DNA of 64,000 nucleotides from Streptomyces brasiliensis. GTDB taxonomy: Bacteria; Actinomycetota; Actinomycetes; Streptomycetales; Streptomycetaceae. The notes below the pieces were generated by a model. It was not told the DNA's origin. It saw only the letters and a program-made list of their open reading frames with translations, and did no database searches. Each line of letters starts with the position of its first letter. Within the stretch, counting starts at the first letter, position 1. Position numbers and translations under genes: made by a program. Below, piece by piece: positions 16,007 to 23,333 of the stretch. The stretch is from positions 372,001-436,000 of the forward strand of contig NZ_BMQA01000001.1 in NCBI RefSeq assembly GCF_014647875.1, in the 5' to 3' direction.

Positions 16007-16954
16007 GTGGGAGACAAAGGACGCGCACCGGTTCCATCGCCCCAGCAGGCACGCGCTCAGGCATCCGCGATCACCTCGGGCAAGACCGTGCCGGAAGCCG
16101 AGGCCGCGCCGACCTCCCAGCTCAGAGAACTCTTCGACGGACGCGGTCTGTCCCCCGGGCAGCGCCGGATCGCCCAGTACCTCATCGAGCACATCACCGA
16201 GGCGGCGTTCCTGTCGATCACCGATCTCGCCGAGCGGGTGGGCGTGAGCCAGCCGTCGGTGACCCGTTTCGCCGCCGCCGTCGGCTTCAGCGGTTATCCC
16301 GCGCTGCGCGAGAGGCTCCAGGCGATCGCGCTCAGCACTCTGGCCGGGGGCCCTGGGGCGGCCGAGGTGAACCGCGCGAACGAACTCCAGGCGGCCGTCG
16401 ACGCCGAGATCCAGAACCTCGAGAACCTGCGCCGGGACTTCGCCGACCCCGACCGGGTCATCCGGATCGGCCGCGAGTTGTCCCTGTCGGCCCCGCTGAC
16501 GGTGCTCGGACTGCGCATCTCCGTGTCGCTGGCCGAGTACTTCGCCTACGCCGCCCGCCGTATCCACCCCGACGTCCGGCTGGTGACCCGGGGCGGCACC
16601 GTGGCCTACGACGCGTTGCTGCAGTCCCGCGAGGCCGGCGGCACCTGGGTGCTGGCGTTCGGGATGCCGCGGCACGCACAGGAGACGCTCACCGCGATCC
16701 GGGTCGCGCGCGGCGCGGGGCTGCGGGTCGCGCTGGTGACCGACCTGGCGCTCGGCCCGCTCGCCGACGAGGCCGACGAGACGTTCGCCACCGGCACCGG
16801 CTCCCGGCTGGTCTTCGACTCGTACGCCGCTCCCGGTCTGATGTCGGCGGCACTGCTCCAGGCCATGACCGACGCCGACCCCGAGCGCACCCAGGCGCGG
16901 CTCGAGGAGTACGAGCAGGTCGCCGAGCAGCACCACTTCTTCCTGAAGGACTGA
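16007..16954 (+). CDS. MurR/RpiR-family transcriptional regulator
   Basis: A 315-residue regulator. After a variable N-terminal 40 residues comes the HTH_6 domain (LSPGQRRIAQYLIEHITEAAFLSITDLAERVGVSQPSVTRFAAAVGFSGYPALRERL, about residues 48-105). A SIS phosphosugar-binding domain follows (VLGLRISVSLAEYFAYAARRI..., about 165-300). The effector is therefore probably a sugar phosphate. GTG start, probably leaderless. Direct repeats upstream suggest autoregulation, and palindromes downstream (17006-17036) may mark further targets. No sugar catabolic gene is directly linked. Confidence 0.9.
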   Translation: MGDKGRAPVPSPQQARAQASAITSGKTVPEAEAAPTSQLRELFDGRGLSPGQRRIAQYLIEHITEAAFLSITDLAERVGVSQPSVTRFAAAVGFSGYPALRERLQAIALSTLAGGPGAAEVNRANELQAAVDAEIQNLENLRRDFADPDRVIRIGRELSLSAPLTVLGLRISVSLAEYFAYAARRIHPDVRLVTRGGTVAYDALLQSREAGGTWVLAFGMPRHAQETLTAIRVARGAGLRVALVTDLALGPLADEADETFATGTGSRLVFDSYAAPGLMSAALLQAMTDADPERTQARLEEYEQVAEQHHFFLKD

Positions 16955-17005
16955 CGTTCTCCGGGAAGGGCCGACGCACCTCGTGCGGACCGGGATCATG
17001 GGTCC

Positions 17006-17029
17006 ATTCATGACAGACCGCGCATGAAT
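17006..17029. promoter_or_regulatory. Inverted repeat, candidate RpiR-type operator
   Basis: Perfect arms attcatg and catgaat are separated by 10 bases, immediately followed by a second overlapping repeat tgaa-tttt-ttca to 17036. It lies 52 bp after the rpiR-type gene and just upstream of an AT-rich promoter-like core. RpiR-family proteins commonly bind tgaa/ttca-type half-sites, so the neighbour is the natural candidate, but this is inferred from proximity. Confidence 0.4.
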
Positions 17030-17293
17030 TTTTTCATACATCTTGCCAAGCGGACGGCATATATAAATACTGCTCACGGATACACCCGGCCTGCTCCGGG
17101 CACGTTCCGCATCCACCGACTCACCCCTCGCACCCGCCCCCGAAAGGCCGACGGCCCGCCCATGCGCACGACGCCCCACTCGCCGCGCCGCCCGACGCCC
17201 GGGGCACCTGAACGGACACCCGCAGCCGCCGTCTCCTACCCGCGTCGGCGCCGGGGGTGTTCGATCGGGCATCGCCTGCGCGATTCGCCCGTC

Positions 17294-17325
17294 GCGGCCC
17301 CGGTCATCCCCTAGGCCGGGGCCGC
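17294..17325 (+). terminator. Strong GC stem-loop (attenuator or terminator)
   Basis: A 10-bp perfect stem, gcggccccgg pairing with ccggggccgc, has a 12-base loop. No U-tract follows, as is usual in Streptomyces. It lies 46 bp upstream of the next gene and downstream of a promoter-like core, so it may act as an attenuator inside a leader or as the end of a short transcript. Confidence 0.45.
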
Positions 17326-17371
17326 CTCCACCCGTCGGACCACCCCGCACGACGCCGCACGACCGGAAGCG

Positions 17372-17752
17372 ATGAGTATGCAAGTGACGACCACGCGCCT
17401 CAGCCCGGACTGGCCCCGCCAGGTCAAGACGCCCGGCAGCTACGACTGGGAACGTTCGGCGACCCGGTGGCTGCGCGAACTGGTGCCGGCCCGCTACGCC
17501 AGCTACCCCGCGCTGATCCGCCACCCGGTGCTGCTCGCCCGGCACGCGCAGATCCAGGTCCAGCACGAGGTCCGGGTGGCACGGACGGCCCTGCACACGG
17601 CGCGGGCCGAACTGCCGGTGCTGGGGCTGCCCGAGTCGGTCATCGAGCACACGATCAAGCTGTACGCGGCCGAGCTGACGCAGCTCCAGCACATCGCCCG
17701 CAGCGTCCGCGTCGTCACCGAGGCCCTGGCCGGACACGGCACCGGCCGCTGA
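17372..17752 (+). CDS. Small conserved hypothetical protein
   Basis: A 126-residue protein without membrane segment or signal peptide. The pattern is largely helical (LIRHPVLLARHAQIQVQHEVRVARTALHTARAEL and ESVIEHTIKLYAAELTQLQHIARSVRVVTEAL). The N-terminal RLSPDWPRQVKTPGSYDWERSATRWLRELVPARYASYP contains many aromatics. I do not recognise a family. GC-rich codon use with strong third-position bias supports real coding. It is preceded by the 417-bp structured intergenic region and may be regulated through it. Confidence 0.65.
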   Translation: MSMQVTTTRLSPDWPRQVKTPGSYDWERSATRWLRELVPARYASYPALIRHPVLLARHAQIQVQHEVRVARTALHTARAELPVLGLPESVIEHTIKLYAAELTQLQHIARSVRVVTEALAGHGTGR

Positions 17753-17889
17753 ACCGGGCCGGCCCGGTCGGTCGCCGTGGCGGTGGAACCAGTACGAGCA
17801 CGCGCTGAGGACGAGGGCCGGCAGGAAGACGGCGGACAGCACCGGTCCGGGGACGCGGGAGGCGCCCGGCGTTCGAATCCGCCCGCCGG

Positions 17890-18504
17890 TCAGCCGGTGC
17901 CGAGGCTCGTGGGGGACTCCAGCTCCCGGCGCGTGTCGTTGCCGTAGACGCCGGCCTCGTCGCCCCTGATGCCGTACCAGAGCTGGAAGCGTGCGACGGC
18001 CTCGGTGAGGACGGTGTCGTAGCGCCCGTCGACCTGACCGTCCCGGTAGACGTCCGGGATGCGCAGGAGTCGCTGCTGAAGTTCGTCGACCCCGGGGCCG
18101 GTGTCGCCCTCGCGGAGGGTGCCGGGGCCGTCGGGGTCCGCGGTGGCCGTGGCGGACGGCGTCGGCCGGGCCGGGGTGGCCGCGTCGCCTCCGCCGGGCA
18201 GCAGCAGGGCGCAGCCGAAACCGACGAGTGCGGCCGCGATCACGGCCACCGGAGCGGCGGCCCGGCGCGGGTCGGACCTCGCGTCACCGGTGGCGGGCAC
18301 GCGCGGCAACTCCCGCGTCCGTTCCTCGGCGTCGGGGGTGTCACCCGGATCCCCTGCGGTCGTGAAGGTCTCGTAGCCCTCCTCGTCCTGCCGCACCTCG
18401 CGCATCAGTTCCGCGAGGGCGTCGAAGCGGCGGGGGCGCAGGACGCGTACGGGTTCGAGGACGGGACCGCTCTGCGGCTGCTCCGGGTCCGGCGGTGTCG
18501 ACAC
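17890..18504 (-). CDS. Membrane-anchored peptidoglycan-binding-domain protein
   Basis: A 204-residue protein with a cytoplasmic N-terminal part (about 85 residues), one transmembrane helix (PVAVIAAALVGFGCALLL), a Thr/Pro-rich linker and a C-terminal PG_binding_1 domain (LREGDTGPGVDELQQRLLRIPDVYRDGQVDGRYDTVLTEAVARFQLWYGIRGDEAGVYG). Extracytoplasmic binding to cell wall is the likely role. I chose GTG 18504 because GGAAGGAGAG lies at good spacing upstream. It follows the ATP-grasp gene by 56 bp on the same strand and may share its transcript. Confidence 0.82.
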   Translation of the reverse strand: MSTPPDPEQPQSGPVLEPVRVLRPRRFDALAELMREVRQDEEGYETFTTAGDPGDTPDAEERTRELPRVPATGDARSDPRRAAAPVAVIAAALVGFGCALLLPGGGDAATPARPTPSATATADPDGPGTLREGDTGPGVDELQQRLLRIPDVYRDGQVDGRYDTVLTEAVARFQLWYGIRGDEAGVYGNDTRRELESPTSLGTG

Positions 18505-18560
18505 GCTGCTCTCCCTTCCGCGTTCCCCGGGAAGGGGTACGGCCGCACGGGGCCGTCGGT

Positions 18561-19412
18561 TCAGCCCGCCCGCACTCCGTCCCGGTCCGCTGCGAGGAAG
18601 CGGCCGAGGGACCCGGTCAGGGCTGCGACGAAGGCGTCCCGTGCCCCGTCGGTCAGCGCGTCCAGGGAGAGATACGGGTTGAGGTCCTCCAACTCGACCA
18701 GCAGGAGCCGGCCGTCGGGGGCGCGGCAGGCGTCGACGCGCTGGATGCCGTGGCCGAGGCCGTTCCAGTCGACGAAGGCGCGGGCGAACTCCAGGTCGGC
18801 GGCGGTGGCCGCGTACGGCTGAAGTTCCCAGCGCCGGTCGGGGTCGGGGGTGTTGAGGGCGTACTGGAAGTCGTCGTCCACGAAGTAGAAGGACACCTCG
18901 TAGGCGAAGTCGATGTGCGGCTGGACGAGGACGGTGCCGTCGGCCAGGCCGGTGAGCCGGTCCGCGGGCAGGATCCGCAGGCCGAGGGAGTCCGCGCCCA
19001 GCTTGGGCTTGACCACGTAGCGTTCGGCCGCGGGGAGCAGGTGCAGGTCCTCTGTCCGGTCGACGGTGGGTATGACCGGGAACCCGGCGGCGCTCAGATC
19101 GATCAGATACTGCTTGCCGGCCATGTCCGCCTTGCCGGTGAGCGGGTTGTACACCCGGGTCCCGCGCTCGATCGCACGCGCGCGGAAGGCCTCGTACTCC
19201 TGCTGGTAGCCGAGAACGGGTCCGCTGTTGCGGACGACCACGGCGTCGAAGCCGTCCATGAGCGCGGCCGCGTCCAGCGGATGGCACAGGGCGAGGTCGA
19301 AGTGCTCGCGCAGCCGGGAGGTCAGGAAGACGTCCTCGTCGCCGTACCGGCGCCCGCGAGCCGGGTACGCCAGGTCGGTGACGTAGAGGACGCGGGGGCG
19401 GGCGGCGGGCAT
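18561..19412 (-). CDS. ATP-grasp-domain ligase-like protein
   Basis: A 283-residue protein resembling the RimK/glutathione-synthetase ATP-grasp fold. An N-terminal pre-ATP-grasp part (PRVLYVTDLAYPARGRRYGDEDVFLTSRLREHFD) is followed by NPLTGKADMAGKQYLIDLSAAGFPVIPT, YVVKPKLGADSLGLRIL (the nucleotide-binding lysine) and LLLVELEDLNPYLSLD (metal-binding acidic residues). It should form an amide or similar bond using ATP, substrate unknown. The start at 19412 is supported by AGAGGAGA. Upstream it is divergent from a MarR gene. Pairing with a cell-wall-binding protein gene hints at an envelope or peptide modification role. Confidence 0.78.
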   Translation of the reverse strand: MPAARPRVLYVTDLAYPARGRRYGDEDVFLTSRLREHFDLALCHPLDAAALMDGFDAVVVRNSGPVLGYQQEYEAFRARAIERGTRVYNPLTGKADMAGKQYLIDLSAAGFPVIPTVDRTEDLHLLPAAERYVVKPKLGADSLGLRILPADRLTGLADGTVLVQPHIDFAYEVSFYFVDDDFQYALNTPDPDRRWELQPYAATAADLEFARAFVDWNGLGHGIQRVDACRAPDGRLLLVELEDLNPYLSLDALTDGARDAFVAALTGSLGRFLAADRDGVRAG

Positions 19413-19566
19413 GCGGATCTCCTCTGGCGACTGGGGTGCGGAAAGGTTACGTCCGGCAGCGGTCACTCCCGCCCCCGGCCCTGGCCTCCGTACAATTTGA
19501 GGCCGAACGATCTCCTCGGCCCGAGCCCGGGCGAGGAGTCCCGCTCACCGACCCCCAGGAGCGCCC

Positions 19567-20139
19567 GTGCCCGGCCAGCGATCCATCACCGAAGCCGAAC
19601 GGCTCGTCTCGGCGAAGCTCGGCGGCGTGCCGATCCGCCGGGACCAGATGGCGGCCGTGGCCAACATCTACCGGGCGGCCTCGGCGGTCCGGCAGCACCT
19701 GGAGAACTCCGTGCTGCGCGGCTCGGACCTGACCTGGACGGCGTTCGTCGTGCTGTGGGTGGTGTGGGTGTGGGGCGAGTCGGAGACCCGGCACGTGGCG
19801 GAGGAGGCCGGGATCTCCAAGGGCACGCTCACCGGTGTGGCGCGCACGCTGGAGTCGCGCGGGCTGCTGAGCCGGACCGGGCATCCGGACGACGGCCGGC
19901 TGGTCCTGCTGAGCCTCACCGACAAGGGCGAGGAGCTGATGCGGCGGGTGTTCCCTGAGTTCAACGAGGAGGAGGCGTTCGTGACCGCACGGCTCAGCGA
20001 CGCCGAGTGCCGCAGCCTCGCGGAGAGGCTGCGGCGGGTCGTCCTCCAGGTGGAGGAGCACGGCGAGGAGCGCCGCCGGGGTCTGCTGGACGGTGCCGCG
20101 CCCGCGCCGCGCCGCAGCGGGCGGCGGCCCAAGGGCTGA
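19567..20139 (+). CDS. MarR-family transcriptional regulator
   Basis: A 190-residue winged-helix regulator. The wHTH is at about residues 55-125 (LTWTAFVVLWVVWVWGESETRHVAEEAGISKGTLTGVARTLESRGLLSRTGHPDDGRLVLLSLTDKGEEL), with the MarR wing signature DDGRLVLLSLT. The GTG start has CAGGAG at good spacing. Upstream and divergent is the ATP-grasp gene, which may be its target. The C-terminal tail is basic. Ligand unknown. Confidence 0.88.
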   Translation: MPGQRSITEAERLVSAKLGGVPIRRDQMAAVANIYRAASAVRQHLENSVLRGSDLTWTAFVVLWVVWVWGESETRHVAEEAGISKGTLTGVARTLESRGLLSRTGHPDDGRLVLLSLTDKGEELMRRVFPEFNEEEAFVTARLSDAECRSLAERLRRVVLQVEEHGEERRRGLLDGAAPAPRRSGRRPKG

Positions 20140-20154
20140 CCCCGGCGGCCCGGG

Positions 20155-20868
20155 TCAGGTACGGCGGCCGGCGCGGGTCCGTGCGGCGGCCACCAGGGCG
20201 TCGAACAGGCCCTGTTGGGCGGGGTCCTCGTGGGCGGTGTCCTCGGGGTGCCACTGCACGGCGGTGAACCAGCCGGGCGCTCCCGGGAGTTCGACTCCCT
20301 CCACGGTGCCGTCGGCGGCGGTGGCCGTGACGGTCAGGCCGGTGCCGAGGCGGTCGACGCGCTGGTGGTGGTAGCAGGAGGCGTCCGCCTTCTCGGCGCC
20401 GGTGGCCTCCTCCAGCAGGGTGCCCGGCCGGATCCGCACCGGGTGCACCAGGTGACGGTGTTCCCGCTCGGGGCCGCCCATGTCCTGCTCCAGGCTGCCT
20501 CCGAGGGCCACGTTGACGGTCTGGAGACCACGGCACACGGCCAGCAGGGGCAGGCCCGACTCCAGGGCGTGGCGGGCGAGCTCGAGGTCGAAGGTGTCCT
20601 GCAGGTCGTCGACGTCGTAGACGCTGGAGTGGGTGCTCGTGGCGCCGTAGCGGTGCGGGGCGAGGTCGCCGCCGCCGGGGAGCAGGACGCCGTCGAAGCG
20701 GTCGAGCCGGGCGGCCGTCCCGGTGTCGGCGGGGTGGAGGCTCACGGGTTCGCCGCCGGCCCGCCACACGGCCTCGGTCACCGTGCGGGCGGTGACCTCG
20801 GCGGCGTACCGCAGGGCGGAGGCGGTGGCGGAGAACCGGGCGGGGATCGCGATCAGGGGGCGGGTCAC
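20155..20868 (-). CDS. Class I glutamine amidotransferase-like hydrolase (peptidase C26, PuuD-like)
   Basis: A 237-residue enzyme of the gamma-glutamyl-gamma-aminobutyrate hydrolase family. The nucleophile elbow LLAVCRGLQTVNVALGG holds the catalytic Cys, and the WHPED motif gives the His-Glu pair. FDGVLLPGGGDLAP is the oxyanion-side glycine motif. In the Puu putrescine pathway it removes glutamate from gamma-glutamyl-GABA. It overlaps the ALDH gene by 4 bp (GTGA), and a glutamine-synthetase-like ligase lies beyond, so all three activities of a gamma-glutamylated amine pathway are linked here. Confidence 0.87.
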   Translation of the reverse strand: MTRPLIAIPARFSATASALRYAAEVTARTVTEAVWRAGGEPVSLHPADTGTAARLDRFDGVLLPGGGDLAPHRYGATSTHSSVYDVDDLQDTFDLELARHALESGLPLLAVCRGLQTVNVALGGSLEQDMGGPEREHRHLVHPVRIRPGTLLEEATGAEKADASCYHHQRVDRLGTGLTVTATAADGTVEGVELPGAPGWFTAVQWHPEDTAHEDPAQQGLFDALVAAARTRAGRRT

Positions 20869-21989
20869 AACTGGATCCAGGTCGTCTTGAGTTCGGTGTA
20901 CTTCTCGAGGGCGTGGGCGGACTTGTCGCGGCCGTTCCCGGACTGCTTCATGCCGCCGAAGGGGACGGTCAGATCGCCCTCCTCGTAGCAGTTGACCCAG
21001 ACCGTGCCCGCCTTCAGCGCGCGGGAGACGCGGTGGGCTGTGGACAGGTCGGAGGTCCACAGTCCGGCGGCGAGGCCGTACTCGGTGGCGTTGGCGAGCC
21101 GGACCGCCTCGTCGAGGTCGTCGAAGGCGAGGACGGAGAGCACCGGGCCGAAGACCTCCTCGCGGGCCAGCCGCATGCCGGGCGCCACCCGGTCGAGGAC
21201 GGTGGGGCTCAGATAGCTGCCCCCGGTCCCGGTCAGGGTGCGGGCGCCGCCGGTGCGCAGCCGGGCGCCCTCGTCGCGGGCGGTGGTGACGTGGTCCAGG
21301 ACGCGGCTCAGATGGTTCTCGCCGACGAGCGCGCCCATCTCGGTGGCCGGGTCGAGCGGATCGCCGACGCGCAGTTCCTCGGCGCGGCGCACGACGGCCT
21401 CGGTGACGCGCTCGGCGATCGAGGAGTGCACGAGGAGCCGGGAGGGCGCGGTGCACATCTCCCCCTGGTTGAAGAAGATCCCCCAGGCGGCGGTGGCCGC
21501 GGCGCGGTCGAGGTCCGGGGCGTCGGGCAGGACGAGGTTGGGTGATTTGCCGCCGAGTTCGAGCCAGACCCGCTTGAGGTTGGAGTCGGCCGCGTAGCGC
21601 AGGAAGTGCCGGCCGACGGCGGTGGATCCGGTGAAGGCGAGGACGTCGACGTCCGGGTGCAGGCCGAGCGCGCGGCCGGCGGTGGGGCCGTCGCCGGCGA
21701 CGACGTTGAGCACGCCCGGCGGCAGCCCGGCCTCGGTCCCGATGCGGCCGAGCAGCAGGGCGGACAGCGGGGACAGCTCCGACGGCTTCAGGACGACGGT
21801 GCAGCCCGCGGCGAGTGCCGGGGCGACCTTCCAACTCGCAAGGGTGAGGGGAAAGTTCCAGGGGACGACGGCTCCGACGACTCCGGTGGGCTCGCGGGTG
21901 ACGAGGGCGAGGGCGTCGGGAGCGGTGTGGGGGGACTCGTCGGTGAGCTTGTCGGCGAGCTGCCCGTACCAGCGGAACGTGCTGATGAC
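20865..21989 (-). pseudogene. Aldehyde dehydrogenase, 5' end missing
   Basis: About 374 residues of an NAD(P)-dependent aldehyde dehydrogenase (normal length about 490). Homologous sequence starts abruptly at VISTFRWYGQLADK near 21989. Catalytic parts remain: VVPWNFPLTLASWK, FTGSTAVG, LELGGKSPN (Glu) and FFNQGEMCTAPSR (Cys). The first roughly 120 residues of the NAD-binding domain are absent. Upstream of 21990 the same frame only reads the antisense of the glutamine-synthetase gene. No good start codon or RBS is seen at the junction. In the intact state it would oxidise a gamma-glutamyl-aminoaldehyde. It is translationally coupled to the amidotransferase gene downstream. Confidence 0.8.
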
Positions 21990-22003
21990 GGCGCCGCCGC
22001 CAC

Positions 22004-23317
22004 ATGGACCGGCTCGCCGCCGACGGCATCGACGTGGTCCGGGTGACCTATCCCGATCTGATCGGCACCGACCGGGCACGTGACGTGCTGGTCGAGGAGC
22101 TGCCCAGGGCCGTGGAGCACGGCCTCGCCTTCTGCCGGGCCGTCTATCACACCACCCCGCAGGGTGATGTGGTCCCGGTCGACGGCGGCCTGGACGCGGG
22201 GCTGCCCGACGTCGTCGTACGGCCGGACCTGGACACGCTCGTCGCGCTGCCCTGGGAACCGGGGGTGGCCGGCTGTCTCGCGGAAGTGGTCGACCCGGCC
22301 ACCGGATCGCCCGCGCCCGAGTCGCCCCGCGACCTGCTGCGCACGGTGCTCGACAGCTGCCACGCACACGGACTGCGGCCGGTCGTCGGGCCGGAGCTGG
22401 AGTACTACCTGTGCTCCCCGGATCCCGCCGGCGGCTGGCAGCGGTACGCGCGGGACCCCGGCGTCGTCTACACCGCCGGACTGCGCGCCGACCCCGACAA
22501 CCACCTGCTGCGCACCTTGCGCCCCGTACGCGGTCTGGACATAGGCGTGCTCAGCGGGAACCACGAGTTCGACGGCGGGCAGTTCGAGATCAACCTGACG
22601 CACTCCGAGGCGCTCTCGGCCGCCGACTGCTCCTTCCGCTTCAAGGCGGCGGTCAAGGAGCTGGCCCGCCGGGAGGGCAGGCTCGCCACCTTCATGGCGA
22701 AGCCGTTCAACGACGCCGGCGGCTCGGGCTTCCACCTCCATCTGTCCTGCGACGACGCCGAGGGCCGCAACGCCTTCGACGACCCGGCGGGTGCGTACGG
22801 GCTCTCCGGCACCGCGCGCCACACGGTCGCCGGCGTCCTCGCCCACGCCCCGGCCCTCGCCGCGCTGCTCAACCCGACCGTCAACTCGTACAAGCGCTTC
22901 GGCCCGGACACCCTCGCCCCCTGGCTCATCGACTGGGGCCTGGACAACCGCAGCGCCATGGTCCGCATCCCGCCCGAGCGCGGATCGGGCGCCCGGCTCG
23001 AACTGCGGCTGGGCGACGCGAGCGCCAACCCGTACCTCGCGATCGCCGCCACGGCCGCCGCCGCCCTGCTGGGTGTGCTGGCCGGCGAGGAGCCGCCGGC
23101 CCCGCTGGAGGGCTACGGCTACGACACCACGAAGTCGGCCCGGCTGCCGGCGACCCTGCCCGAGGCCCTGGACGCGCTGGAGGCGGACACCGCCCTGGCC
23201 GGCCTCCTCGGCAAGGGCTTCACCACGTCCTTCCTCACCTACAAGCGCAACGAGGTCGAACGCTTCCAACGGCACGTCACCGACTGGGAGTTCACCGAGT
23301 ACGCCTACCACCTGTGA
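22004..23317 (+). CDS. Glutamine-synthetase-like gamma-glutamyl-amine ligase, probably lacking its native start
   Basis: A 437-residue glutamine-synthetase-family protein. The N-terminal beta-grasp part (GIDVVRVTYPDLIGTDRARDV) is followed by the catalytic domain, with GPELEYYL (metal-binding Glu), GQFEINL, FMAKPFNDAGGSGFHLHLS, the NSYKRF ATP-loop and RLELRLGDASANPYLAIAA. It is closer to PuuA/GlnA3-type amine ligases than to true nitrogen-assimilating GlnA, as the adenylylation region is missing. No ribosome-binding site precedes ATG 22004, and a few N-terminal residues seem lost at the same junction that truncates the ALDH. Expression may therefore be impaired. The P450 gene follows after 16 bp. 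Confidence 0.82.
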   Translation: MDRLAADGIDVVRVTYPDLIGTDRARDVLVEELPRAVEHGLAFCRAVYHTTPQGDVVPVDGGLDAGLPDVVVRPDLDTLVALPWEPGVAGCLAEVVDPATGSPAPESPRDLLRTVLDSCHAHGLRPVVGPELEYYLCSPDPAGGWQRYARDPGVVYTAGLRADPDNHLLRTLRPVRGLDIGVLSGNHEFDGGQFEINLTHSEALSAADCSFRFKAAVKELARREGRLATFMAKPFNDAGGSGFHLHLSCDDAEGRNAFDDPAGAYGLSGTARHTVAGVLAHAPALAALLNPTVNSYKRFGPDTLAPWLIDWGLDNRSAMVRIPPERGSGARLELRLGDASANPYLAIAATAAAALLGVLAGEEPPAPLEGYGYDTTKSARLPATLPEALDALEADTALAGLLGKGFTTSFLTYKRNEVERFQRHVTDWEFTEYAYHL

Positions 23318-23333
23318 CCCCGAGGAGCCACCG

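Larger units (their letters stand above)
16955..17371. other. 417-bp intergenic region with AT-rich promoter-like core and palindromes
   Basis: No convincing large gene is present. It holds a perfect 7-base inverted repeat attcatg-N10-catgaat (17006-17029) overlapping tgaa-tttt-ttca (17025-17036), and an unusually AT-rich stretch (catatataaatac near 17058-17070) with ttgcca 5' of it, likely a promoter. A possible 50-codon frame from ATG 17162 to TAG 17314 precedes a strong GC hairpin (17294-17325) whose loop contains that stop codon. This could be a long, possibly attenuated leader of the next gene, or a small RNA gene. Confidence 0.5.

Noticed and set aside
17024..17314. 96-residue frame in the intergenic region after the rpiR-type gene
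   Set aside because: Its beginning lies within an AT-rich promoter-like core and the protein is Pro/Arg-rich without structure. Only the shorter part from 17162 was kept as a possible leader peptide.
17753..17842. Minus-strand hydrophobic start MLSAVFLPALVLSAC resembling a lipoprotein signal
   Set aside because: After about 30 residues the frame becomes antisense of the 17372 gene and there is no proper continuation.
17860..17895. gttcgaatcc, resembling a tRNA T-loop
   Set aside because: The flanking bases do not form the 5-bp T-stem, and no D-arm, anticodon arm or acceptor stem can be folded around it. It may be chance.
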